Shown: positions 36,049 through 44,940 of the stretch, piece by piece
Layout: each line of letters opens with the position of its first letter
Position numbering within the stretch: the stretch's first letter is position 1
Origin: Paenibacillus sp. 37
Lineage (GTDB): Bacteria; Bacillota; Bacilli; Paenibacillales; Paenibacillaceae
Length of the DNA: 64,000 nt
NCBI RefSeq assembly: GCF_008386395.1
Contig: NZ_CP043761.1
Span: 6,386,001 to 6,450,000 of the forward strand
Direction of reading: 5' to 3'
Translations under genes and position numbers: made by a program
The notes under the pieces: generated by a model
Seen by the model: only the letters and a program-made list of their open reading frames with translations
The model's database searches: none
Told to the model about the DNA's origin: nothing

Positions 36049-39000
36049 ATGAAAGGTATTATTAATTTTTCCCTGAACAACAAGTTTGCGATCTGGATTC
36101 TGACGATTATCATCTCTTTCGCAGGTTTGTACAGCGGATTGACGATGAAGCAAGAGACCATTCCGAACATCAACGTACCGTTTCTGAATGTCACTGCCAT
36201 TGATCCGGGGGCTGCACCGGAGGGAATTGTTGAGGATGTCACGAAGCCGCTGGAAGTAAAACTACGTAATGTAGATGGCGTGAAGACGGTGACCTCCACT
36301 TCCATGGAGAATGCAGCATCGATCACACTCGAATTTGATTATGGAACAGATCTAACCAACGCAACGGCAACCGTTCGTGAGGCACTGAATGAAGTTCAAT
36401 TGCCTGACAGCGTGCAGAAGCCGACCATTTCCAAGTTCAGCATTAACTCTTTCCCGGTTGTATCGCTGAGCCTGTCTGACAAGGACGGCGGTGACCTGGA
36501 ACAATTGACACGACTGGTTGAATCGGATATTCAGCCTGCACTCGAAGATATTGACGGTGTAGCTCAGGTTCAGGTTTCCGGTCAATATGTAAAAGAAGTT
36601 CAATTGAAGTTTGATCAAGCCAAAATGGCCGAGCTGGGCCTAACGGAAGACACGGTAAACGGCATCGTTCAAGGTTCATCCATTCGTGTGCCCCTGGGAC
36701 TGTTCGAACTGGATAAATCCCAGAAAGCCGTTGTCGTAGATGGCAACATCGTCGACATCGATGATCTGAAAAACCTTGCCATTCCAGTCGTACCCGGCGG
36801 TGCCGGCGCTTCTGCAGGCAATGGTTCAAACGCAGCCCCACAAGGCTCTGGAGCACCAACAGGTGAAGGCTCGGCTTCTGGTGAAGCAGCTCAAGGTACC
36901 GCTCCTGGATCTGCACAGGGAACAGACCCGGCCGCAGGCCAAGCAGCTGGCGGTAATGCCAGTGCAGGTAGCCCTACAGGTGCTGCCAACATGCCTGGTA
37001 TTCCAACTGTAACACTAAGTGAAATTGCCAAGATCGAAGTCATCGGTCAAGCGGAATCCATTTCCCGGACAGACGGCAAGGAATCCATCGGTATTTCCGT
37101 TGTAAAATCCAATGACGCCAACACGGTTGATGTCGTGAATGCAGTCAAAGACAAAGCGGAAGAATTGCAGAAGCAGTTCAAAAATGCAGATCTGACTGTA
37201 CTGCTTGACCAAGGTAAACCGATCCAGGACTCGGTGAACACGATGCTGGGCAAAGCTGTTTTTGGTGCTTTGTTTGCTATCCTGATCATCTTGCTGTTCC
37301 TGCGTAATATTCGTTCAACCATTATTTCCATAATCTCGATCCCGCTCTCCTTGCTCATGGCATTGACTGCGCTCAATATAATGGATATTACCTTGAACAT
37401 GATGACACTGGGTGCCATGACGGTTGCCATCGGACGGGTTGTCGATGACTCCATCGTGGTTATCGAGAACATCTACCGCAGATTAACACTCAAAGGTGAG
37501 AAACTGAAAGGTCGTGAACTGGTTCGCGAAGCAACGCGCGAGATGTTTGTGCCAATCCTTTCTTCCACAATCGTAACGATTGCGGTATTCCTGCCACTGG
37601 CATTGGTAAGCGGTATGGTGGGCGAGCTGTTCCTGCCATTTGCATTGACCATGGTATTTGCCTTGCTGGCATCCCTGATCGTTGCCATTACCATCGTGCC
37701 GATGCTTGCGCATTCCCTGTTCCGTAAAGGACTCAAGAACAAGCAGAATCACGAAGAAAAACCAGGCAAGATGGCGGAAGGTTACAAACGCCTGCTGAAC
37801 TGGACACTATCACACAAACTCATCACAGTCAGTATTGCAGTGATCCTGCTGGTCGGCAGTTTGTTCCTGTACCCATTCATCGGTGCAAGCTTCTTGCCGG
37901 AACAACAGGATAAATATGTGACCATTACGTACAGTCCACAAACAGGAGCTTTGCGTGAAGATGTAGAAAAAGAAGCACTCGTTGCAGAGAAGTGGTTGCT
38001 GAAACAACCGGGTCTGGAGAAAATGCAATATTCCATCGGCGGAAGTAACCCACTGAGCAGCATGGGTGGCGGTGGTTCCAACTCGGCCCTCTTCTATATT
38101 GAATATAACGAAGATACAAAAGACTTTACAAAAGTGAAGGAACAACTAGTAGAAGGTCTGAAAAAAGAAGTTACCGTAGGAACCTGGAACGAGCTCGACA
38201 TGTCCGGCGGTCTGGGTGGCAGTGGCCTGAGCCTATCCATCTATGGCGATAATGTAGAGCAACTCAAACCTGTATCGGACGAAATTCTGAAACTGGTTGA
38301 AGCGGATACGGATAATTTTGAAAAAGCAGATACGACTCTCGCTGACACCTACGGGCAGTATACGCTCGTGGCAGATCAGGAGAAATTAAGTTCCCTGGGC
38401 TTGACTGCAGGCCAACTGGCTATGGCATTGAGCCCGGCACGCGAACGTCCTGTGCTCACGGAAGTCGATATTGATAACAAAACGTATAAAGTATATGTAG
38501 AGACCGACGATAAAACATTCAGCAGCATTAATGAGATTGAGGATGAAACCGTCACTTCTCCGCTTGGCATCGAAGTACCGATTAAAGATGTTGCCAAAGT
38601 GGAAGAAGGCACATCCCCGAACTCCATCATGCAAATTGATGGTAAAGTGGTTGTACAAGTGACAGCCAACATCCTGGCTTCGGATGTAACGAAAGCTTCA
38701 AGTAGCTTACAGGCTGAGATCGACAAGTTGGATCTGCCTGACGGCGTTGAAGTGAAGTTCGGCGGTACAACCGAACAGATTAATGATACCTTTACTCAGC
38801 TTGGTCTAGCCATGCTGGCGGCCATCGCCATTGTATACTTCGTGCTTGTTGTAACGTTCGGCGGCGGTTTGGCACCATTCGCCATCCTGTTCTCCCTGCC
38901 ATTTACGGTGATTGGTATTATGGTAGGTCTGTTCATCGCTGGGGGTACACTTGACGTCTCCGCCATGATGGGTGGACTGATGCTTATCGGGATCGTGGTC

Positions 39001-39303
39001 ACCAACGCCATCGTGTTGATCGACCGTGTTATTCACAAGGAAAAAGAGGGTATGCCTACCCGTGAAGCCTTGCTGGAAGCCGGTGCAACACGTCTGCGTC
39101 CAATTCTGATGACCGCTCTCGCAACCATCGGTGCCCTGTTGCCACTGGTTACGGGTCTCGAAGAGAGTGCGGGTATCATCTCCAAAGGATTGGGAATTAC
39201 CGTAATCGGCGGTCTGATCAGTTCCACGCTGCTCACGCTGGTTATCGTACCGATTGTGTATGAGTTCCTGATGAAATTTAAAAAGAAAAGAATCGAAGAT
39301 TAA
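36049..39303 (+). CDS. RND-family efflux permease (SwrC/AcrB-like)
   Basis: A 1084-aa proton-driven exporter with 12 membrane helices and two large outer loops. The proton-relay pair Asp466-Asp467 is in GRVVDDSIVVIENIY. In the TM10 block GIVVTNAIVLIDRV the Lys of AcrB is replaced, as in many Gram-positive members. The first outer loop contains an insertion of about 66 Gly/Ala/Ser/Thr-rich residues (roughly 249-315) just before VTLSEIAKIE. GAGAGGAGAAG precedes the ATG. No membrane-fusion partner is nearby. In B. subtilis, SwrC exports surfactin; the substrate here is unknown. Confidence 0.92.
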   Translation: MKGIINFSLNNKFAIWILTIIISFAGLYSGLTMKQETIPNINVPFLNVTAIDPGAAPEGIVEDVTKPLEVKLRNVDGVKTVTSTSMENAASITLEFDYGTDLTNATATVREALNEVQLPDSVQKPTISKFSINSFPVVSLSLSDKDGGDLEQLTRLVESDIQPALEDIDGVAQVQVSGQYVKEVQLKFDQAKMAELGLTEDTVNGIVQGSSIRVPLGLFELDKSQKAVVVDGNIVDIDDLKNLAIPVVPGGAGASAGNGSNAAPQGSGAPTGEGSASGEAAQGTAPGSAQGTDPAAGQAAGGNASAGSPTGAANMPGIPTVTLSEIAKIEVIGQAESISRTDGKESIGISVVKSNDANTVDVVNAVKDKAEELQKQFKNADLTVLLDQGKPIQDSVNTMLGKAVFGALFAILIILLFLRNIRSTIISIISIPLSLLMALTALNIMDITLNMMTLGAMTVAIGRVVDDSIVVIENIYRRLTLKGEKLKGRELVREATREMFVPILSSTIVTIAVFLPLALVSGMVGELFLPFALTMVFALLASLIVAITIVPMLAHSLFRKGLKNKQNHEEKPGKMAEGYKRLLNWTLSHKLITVSIAVILLVGSLFLYPFIGASFLPEQQDKYVTITYSPQTGALREDVEKEALVAEKWLLKQPGLEKMQYSIGGSNPLSSMGGGGSNSALFYIEYNEDTKDFTKVKEQLVEGLKKEVTVGTWNELDMSGGLGGSGLSLSIYGDNVEQLKPVSDEILKLVEADTDNFEKADTTLADTYGQYTLVADQEKLSSLGLTAGQLAMALSPARERPVLTEVDIDNKTYKVYVETDDKTFSSINEIEDETVTSPLGIEVPIKDVAKVEEGTSPNSIMQIDGKVVVQVTANILASDVTKASSSLQAEIDKLDLPDGVEVKFGGTTEQINDTFTQLGLAMLAAIAIVYFVLVVTFGGGLAPFAILFSLPFTVIGIMVGLFIAGGTLDVSAMMGGLMLIGIVVTNAIVLIDRVIHKEKEGMPTREALLEAGATRLRPILMTALATIGALLPLVTGLEESAGIISKGLGITVIGGLISSTLLTLVIVPIVYEFLMKFKKKRIED

Positions 39304-39373
39304 GAAGTAGTTGATCGTGCTCATGTAACGGTTCGATTACATCTTAAATACAGACTATACGCTCTAACCTCTC

Positions 39374-39428
39374 GCCCCTTAGCACATATTGGAATGATTG
39401 AATTCCGATGTAATGCTAAGGGGCTTTT
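39374..39428 (+). terminator. Terminator downstream of the RND gene
   Basis: GCCCCTTAGCA pairs with TGCTAAGGGGC across an AT-rich loop that itself has a small GGAAT/ATTCC stem, followed by TTTTTT. The rest of the 39304-39747 gap shows nothing I can support except weak promoter-like AT-rich sequence near 39670. Confidence 0.85.
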
Positions 39429-39747
39429 TTATGTAAATTCAAACGAGATATCGACGACAGAAATATTCTAAGAAGCGGAGCTAATAGCTTTATATAAGAG
39501 AAAACTAATTCAGGAGCATATGCCTCGCTCTCATTGGAGTAGAGAATCCATCACATAGACTGACATAGAAACACATCTTTTTAATCAAAATCACAAAAAG
39601 AAGAGACCTATTTGTCATTTAAAACAAATGAACGTGAGATTTTAGCCCACCGGCTGTAAATGGAATTATAATATGGATTAATTATGCAAGTTGACGGATT
39701 CCAGACTCCAGATAGATCACATGTTATTGGGGAAGGACGGTGGTTGT

Positions 39748-41424
39748 GTGGGGGAGACAACGCTTCATATTCAAGTCAGAGACATGTTAAAACGACCCGT
39801 GTTTCGTAAGGCAGAAATCTTGGCCAGTGATCGTGCGCTGGAGCGGTATGTTCGCTGGGTTCATATCATGGAGGTTCCTGAGGTAGGGGACTTGCTCAAT
39901 GGCGGGGAATTGGTGCTGACGACAGGCATTGGCTGGCAGGAAGGTGAGCAGCATGGCCTGTCCTTTTTGCGTCAGTTAATTGCACGTGGGGCTGCCGGAC
40001 TCTGCATGGAGCTGGGGGATCACACCAAATCGCAACTCGGTGCGATGAAAGAAATTGCAGTCGCAGCGGATTTCCCGCTGATCTGGTTCCACGAACAGGT
40101 CCGTTATATTGATATTACGCAAGACCTGCATTTCACTCTGATTCGTAGTCATCAGCGGATGATTGCGGAACTCGATAGTCTCACCACCTCCTTTAACCAA
40201 CTTCTTCTGAATGGAGATGGCGTACAACCTCTTCTTCGATTATTGTCACGAACAACCGGATGTGCCGTGGCATTATATCCACTTGAAGGGGAAGCAAGTG
40301 CCGTTCCCTATTGCTCTCCAGAGCAGCTGGAGACTCGTCGGCAGGATTGGTTTTTGCAGCGTGAACATTTGGCGGGAGAAGTTATTCCGAATATAATGCG
40401 GCTGTCAGATAACACATTGCATGCACTCAGCATGCCTGTTCAGGCGTTAGACTACACCTTTGCCGATCTTGTGCTGAAGTATCAAAAGCCGACGGATCAA
40501 GATTCAAGCATACCGATCAAACCATCGGATGAATTCGTCATTCAGGCACTGGAACGGTGCGCGGCCGCGATTGCCCAGGACTGGATGCGAACCAAATACA
40601 TGGAAGAGAAACGCCGCTACAAAGAAGATATGTGGGTCATTGACTGGCTTAACGGACATCACTCCACGAAGGAAATCCATGAATATGTATCCACCGTTAA
40701 TTCCCTTCTCGCAACGAGCAAAGCCACGATTATCTTATTTGACAGCAACCCCTCATACACAGACAGCCTCAAACTTCAGAAATTATTGATCCAACGCAAC
40801 ATCGTTGCCCGTTCCGTGTTCGCTCGGGAGAATTTCACACTCTACAGCACCGTTCTGAATCACCAGATCATTCTTATCATTCTCGACCCACTACCTGGAT
40901 CTCAGCGCAAAAGCAGTCTCTGGCGCTGCATCGAACAGCTGCAGCAGCACGAGCAGGAACAGACCCACTATCTCTTCTCAGGCTTGATCGGTATCGGTCA
41001 TAACTGCACAGACCTCTCCCGTCTCAAAGATAGTCTGGAATCCGCAAAGGAGACACTGCGAATTCAAAAGGACATCGGTGTGATGCAACAGCCCTTTTAC
41101 AGTAATCTTCATTGTTACCGCATCATCGCCAGTATGAAGCAAAGCGGCAGTCTGGATGATTTCATTGAAGAATATCTGGGGCCGCTCATCCGTTACGATG
41201 TAGAGAAAGGAGGTCAGTTGCTGCGCACACTCAAACAATATTTGGTCCTGTGCTGCTCCAAGCAAGAGACGGCCACCGCTCTATATATCGTCAGACAGAC
41301 GCTGTATCACCGTTTGGACAAAATCGAAGCACTTTTGGGAGAAGACTACATCCTCCCCGAGAAAAGGGTCGCGATCGAACTTGCCATCTACGCCTATGAG
41401 TACGTTCATGGGCCAATCGCATGA
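39748..41424 (+). CDS. pucR: PucR-family transcriptional regulator
   Basis: A 558-aa regulator with the N-terminal PucR domain (VRDMLKRPVFRKAEILASD onward), a middle GGDEF-like region and the C-terminal HTH_30 (TATALYIVRQTLYHRLDKIE). The start is GTG 39748 with AAGGA upstream, which places the domain 10 residues in, as usual. PucR proteins control purine and pyrimidine catabolism. This gene converges on the pyrimidine-degradation cluster, so it is the likely activator of that operon. Its ligand is unknown. Confidence 0.85.
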   Translation: MGETTLHIQVRDMLKRPVFRKAEILASDRALERYVRWVHIMEVPEVGDLLNGGELVLTTGIGWQEGEQHGLSFLRQLIARGAAGLCMELGDHTKSQLGAMKEIAVAADFPLIWFHEQVRYIDITQDLHFTLIRSHQRMIAELDSLTTSFNQLLLNGDGVQPLLRLLSRTTGCAVALYPLEGEASAVPYCSPEQLETRRQDWFLQREHLAGEVIPNIMRLSDNTLHALSMPVQALDYTFADLVLKYQKPTDQDSSIPIKPSDEFVIQALERCAAAIAQDWMRTKYMEEKRRYKEDMWVIDWLNGHHSTKEIHEYVSTVNSLLATSKATIILFDSNPSYTDSLKLQKLLIQRNIVARSVFARENFTLYSTVLNHQIILIILDPLPGSQRKSSLWRCIEQLQQHEQEQTHYLFSGLIGIGHNCTDLSRLKDSLESAKETLRIQKDIGVMQQPFYSNLHCYRIIASMKQSGSLDDFIEEYLGPLIRYDVEKGGQLLRTLKQYLVLCCSKQETATALYIVRQTLYHRLDKIEALLGEDYILPEKRVAIELAIYAYEYVHGPIA

Positions 41425-41452
41425 AGAACTCCAGCATCGTCTAAGCTCCCCG

Positions 41453-41668
41453 CTACTCCTGAAGCTGGCGAATCAGGATGTGACTGAACCACTTCCGTCC
41501 AGACGCCGTGCCCACGTATTGCTCTTGTTTCTCTTCGGGAAGATCCGGGTGCTCCCATATGACGTGAGCACCCTCCAGATGTTCCCGTACCGCATAGATC
41601 CGATAACCCTGTGCAACCATTCGCTCTATGGCGACCCTCTCGGCCTCAAACACATCATGATCCGACAT
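41453..41668 (-). CDS. Small protein coupled to dihydropyrimidinase, unknown
   Basis: A 71-aa soluble, charged protein (MSDHDVFEAERVAIERMVAQ start) that I do not recognise. Its ATG overlaps the hydA stop (TGATG) and GGAGGGAG lies at ideal distance inside the end of hydA, so it is very likely translated. It is the last gene of the catabolic operon. The His/Trp-rich middle (VIWEHPDLPEEKQEQY) shows no metal-site pattern. Confidence 0.6.
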   Translation of the reverse strand: MSDHDVFEAERVAIERMVAQGYRIYAVREHLEGAHVIWEHPDLPEEKQEQYVGTASGRKWFSHILIRQLQE

Positions 41669-43113
41669 CAGCTTCTCCCTCCATTCACTGCCGTCACAGG
41701 CTGTTTCATCGGTATGGGTGCACCTGCATCATACTTGTTGCGCTTCACATATTGTCCTGCCCCTGCTGTTCCGGCATACTGCCGATCTCGAATGACATAC
41801 TCCCCGCGGCACAACACTGTCACCGGACAACCCTGTACCTGCATGCCTTCAAATGCACTGTAATCCACATTCATATGATGCGTATCTGCCGAGATCACCC
41901 TGTTTACAGAGGGGTCAAAAATAACGATATCCGCATCTGTCCCTATAGCCAGAGTCCCTTTCTGCGGAAATAATCCAAACAACTTGCTTGCTCTTGTTGA
42001 ACATAGATCGACCCATTGATTGAGCGTAATCCGCCCCTTGACTACACCTTCCGAATACAGAATACTGAGGCGATCTTCGATGACAGGCCCCCCGTTCGGA
42101 ATTTTGCTGAAATCATCCTTGCCCAGATCCTTCTGTCCTTTGAAATTAAACGAGCAATGATCAGAGCCAATCGTCTGCAACTGACCGCTTTTCAATGCAT
42201 TCCACAACACGTCCTGATGAGCTGCTTCCCGCAGCGGGGGTGACCAGACATACTTCGCACCCTCGAAGTCCGGCTGATCCATGATCGACTGATCCAACGT
42301 CAAATACTGAGGACAGGTCTCCCCCCAGATTCGGTAACCCATTTCACGCATGCGCGCAATCTGCTCCACCGCTTCTGCACAGGTCACATGCACCACATAC
42401 AACTGTGAATCCGCAAGTGCAGCCAACCGGGCCGCCCGGCCTGTCGCTTCTCCCTCCAGCATGGATGGACGAGTTAGCGCATGATGAATCGGCTCCGTGC
42501 GCCCTTCGGCAAGTGCTTGTCGAACCAGCAGGTCAATAACATCCCCGTTCTCGGCATGCACCATGACGAGTGCGCCATACTCTTTTGCCTTTTGCAACGT
42601 CTGGAAGAGAATCCCGTCATCGGCTTGAAACTGGTTTTTATACGCCATGAACACCTTGAAGGATGACACACCCTCTTCTTCAATGATCTGCGGTAACTCC
42701 TCCAGCACCTGATCATTCATCTCACCAATCATCAGATGGAACCCATAATCGATGGCAGCTTTACCCTCGGCTTTGGCATGCCACTCCTGGAGGGATTCGA
42801 TTAATGGACGGCCTTTTTGTGTCAGGCAGAAATCAATAATCGTTGTTGTACCACCAAAGGCTGCCGCTGTTGTTCCCGTCGCAAAATCATCCGCCGTTAC
42901 CGTCCCACCGAATGGCATATCCAGATGTGTATGCGGGTCGATACCGCCCGGAATAACGTAACAGCCGGCTGCATCCACCATTTCCGTTCGTTCGTCAGGC
43001 ACCAGTCCGATGCCAATCTGTGTGATTTTACCCTTTTCGATCAAAATATCTGCTTCAAAGGTATCTGACGCTGTCACCAACACACCATTACGAATCAATT
43101 TGCGGGTACTCAT
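41668..43113 (-). CDS. hydA: Dihydropyrimidinase / D-hydantoinase
   Basis: Zinc amidohydrolase that opens 5,6-dihydrouracil or hydantoins to N-carbamoyl amino acids. In the 481 aa the metal ligands are visible: GIDPHTHLD (about residues 57-65), the carboxylated Lys in SSFKVFMAYK, MVHAENGD, YVVHVTCAEA and GSDHCSF. It overlaps preA by 4 bp and the 71-aa gene by 1 bp. The context with PreTA and a carbamoylase supports dihydropyrimidine as the natural substrate. Confidence 0.93.
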   Translation of the reverse strand: MSTRKLIRNGVLVTASDTFEADILIEKGKITQIGIGLVPDERTEMVDAAGCYVIPGGIDPHTHLDMPFGGTVTADDFATGTTAAAFGGTTTIIDFCLTQKGRPLIESLQEWHAKAEGKAAIDYGFHLMIGEMNDQVLEELPQIIEEEGVSSFKVFMAYKNQFQADDGILFQTLQKAKEYGALVMVHAENGDVIDLLVRQALAEGRTEPIHHALTRPSMLEGEATGRAARLAALADSQLYVVHVTCAEAVEQIARMREMGYRIWGETCPQYLTLDQSIMDQPDFEGAKYVWSPPLREAAHQDVLWNALKSGQLQTIGSDHCSFNFKGQKDLGKDDFSKIPNGGPVIEDRLSILYSEGVVKGRITLNQWVDLCSTRASKLFGLFPQKGTLAIGTDADIVIFDPSVNRVISADTHHMNVDYSAFEGMQVQGCPVTVLCRGEYVIRDRQYAGTAGAGQYVKRNKYDAGAPIPMKQPVTAVNGGRS

Positions 43114-44405
43114 GATATCGCCTCCTTGGTTGATTGATCTCTAACGGATTGCAGCATCGCAATCGCAGACTGACGTTCATTCCAGGTTACAGGTTCCTGC
43201 TCTGGCACAAGTTCCACCATCTCAATCGCCCCATCCACCGGGCAAACGATCGAACACAGATTACAGCCAACACAGTCCTCTTCCACCACTTCCAGATAGG
43301 AGCCAGACGGGTCGGTCAACATATCAATACACTGATGCGAGGTGTCCTCACAAGCAATATGGCATTTGTTGCAATTGATGCAGACATCGCGATTGATGCG
43401 GGCGACCACTTTGTAGTTCAGATCGAGATTGCCCCAATCCGAGTAACGCGGAACCGTCTGACCTACCAGTTCTGCTACGCTGCTCAGACCCTTTTCGTCC
43501 AAATAATCGTTCAAACCATCAATCATGTCCTCCACAATGCGGAATCCATGATGCATCGCTGCGGTACATACCTGGACCCCTGTAGCACCCATGAGCAAAA
43601 ACTCTGCCGTATCCCGCCAGTCGGATATGCCACCAATCCCCGAGATCGGCACACCCACCTCCGGATTACGTGCGCACTCGGCAACCATGTTCAGTGCAAT
43701 GGGCTTCACCGCTGGGCCGCAGTATCCGCCATGTGCTCCTTTGCCCCCTACATGCGGCACGGTATTCCACGAATCCAGATCCACACCTGCCAGGGAGTTA
43801 ATGGTATTGATCAGAGAGATCGCATCCGCGCCTCCTCGTACAGCTGCCCGGGCGGTCGCCGTAATATCCGTGATATTCGGCGTGAGCTTCACAATCACCG
43901 GTGTGGTTGCCACTTCCTTCACCCACATCGTCTGTAGTTCGACCAAGTCAGGTTGCTGACCAGAGGCGGCTCCCATACCACGTTCAGCCATGCCATGCGG
44001 GCAGCCAAAATTCAGTTCCAGACCGTCGACGCCGACGGCTTCCACCTTTTTCACAATCTCATGCCACTTCTCCCGCGTAGGTTCCACCATCAGTGAAGCG
44101 ACAACCGCGCGATCCGGGAAGCGCTTCTTGGTCTCGGCAATCTCCCTCAGATTCACTTCCAGCGGACGATCGGATATCAATTCAATATTGTTAAACCCCG
44201 CCACCCGCTGTCCACCGAAATGAACTGCCGCAAAACGCGAGGATGTATTGATAATCGGCTCACCCAGTGTCTTCCACACCGCGCCGCCCCAGCCCGCTTC
44301 GAACGCACGCTGGACCTGATACCCCGTATTGGTCGGTGGTGCAGAAGCCAACCAGAATGGATTGGGTGATCGAATACCTGCCAGATTAATGGATAAGTCA
44401 GCCAT
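43110..44405 (-). CDS. preA: NAD-dependent dihydropyrimidine dehydrogenase, PreA subunit
   Basis: Reduces uracil or thymine to the 5,6-dihydro form, with electrons from PreT. The start is ATG 44405 (MADLSINLAG) with AAGGAGGGAT upstream. The 431 aa comprise an FMN barrel (NFGCPHGMAERGMG, VKLTPNITDI, SGIGGISDW) and two C-terminal 4Fe-4S motifs (CINCNKCHIAC, CVGCNLCSIVCPVDGAI). Its partner preT is upstream, separated by a 535-bp gap holding a palindromic element rather than being coupled as usual. Confidence 0.93.
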   Translation of the reverse strand: MADLSINLAGIRSPNPFWLASAPPTNTGYQVQRAFEAGWGGAVWKTLGEPIINTSSRFAAVHFGGQRVAGFNNIELISDRPLEVNLREIAETKKRFPDRAVVASLMVEPTREKWHEIVKKVEAVGVDGLELNFGCPHGMAERGMGAASGQQPDLVELQTMWVKEVATTPVIVKLTPNITDITATARAAVRGGADAISLINTINSLAGVDLDSWNTVPHVGGKGAHGGYCGPAVKPIALNMVAECARNPEVGVPISGIGGISDWRDTAEFLLMGATGVQVCTAAMHHGFRIVEDMIDGLNDYLDEKGLSSVAELVGQTVPRYSDWGNLDLNYKVVARINRDVCINCNKCHIACEDTSHQCIDMLTDPSGSYLEVVEEDCVGCNLCSIVCPVDGAIEMVELVPEQEPVTWNERQSAIAMLQSVRDQSTKEAIS

Positions 44406-44585
44406 AACGATCCCTCCTTGGTGTTTGACCTTATTAGTTACACTGGACACTCCGCTTCTTCAGATTGCTGCTGTCCTCTCCGTTTCGTGTAAAAATTTAG
44501 TTCAATTCATATCGTTAGCACTGGATATTTAGTCGTACTCATGATTTCTGCGTAGTAACGGTGTGTCTGGATAGCACCTCAATTC

Positions 44586-44779
44586 TAACGAACCTTACAG
44601 CTCTTATTTGACTCATTTGCGGCAATTACAAAATCTAACGAATTGTAGAAAGTTTATATTGCTGTAACAGCTCATTTCGGCTTCATTTCAACGATTTTTT
44701 GTCAACATAAGACGTGTGAGATTCGTTAGATTTTTCAATCCTCCATAATTGCCACTATAAGGTGTGTAGGGTTGGTTAG
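44586..44779. mobile_element. MITE-like inverted-repeat element between preT and preA
   Basis: No gene lies in 44406-44940. A 194-bp stretch begins CTAACGAACC and ends GGTTGGTTAG. The two halves are related as inverted copies: GGCAATTAC...AAATCTAACGAAT in the left half recurs reversed in the right half (ATTCGTTAGATTT...TAATTGCC). The element is AT-rich and has no coding capacity. I read it as a non-autonomous palindromic element. No target-site duplication was clear. Confidence 0.6.
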
Positions 44780-44940
44780 CGCATCAGGGACACAGGGTTT
44801 CGATGCACACCAGACCTCTTGCTCAGATCTACACCTTCAACACTCTAGCCGTCCCTAGCGTCCTCCCACCCGTACTCTTTCCTCGCACCCTTTCATTGCA
44901 CACTTTCCGTGCTCTTTACTTCCCTTTCCTTCCTCACCAC

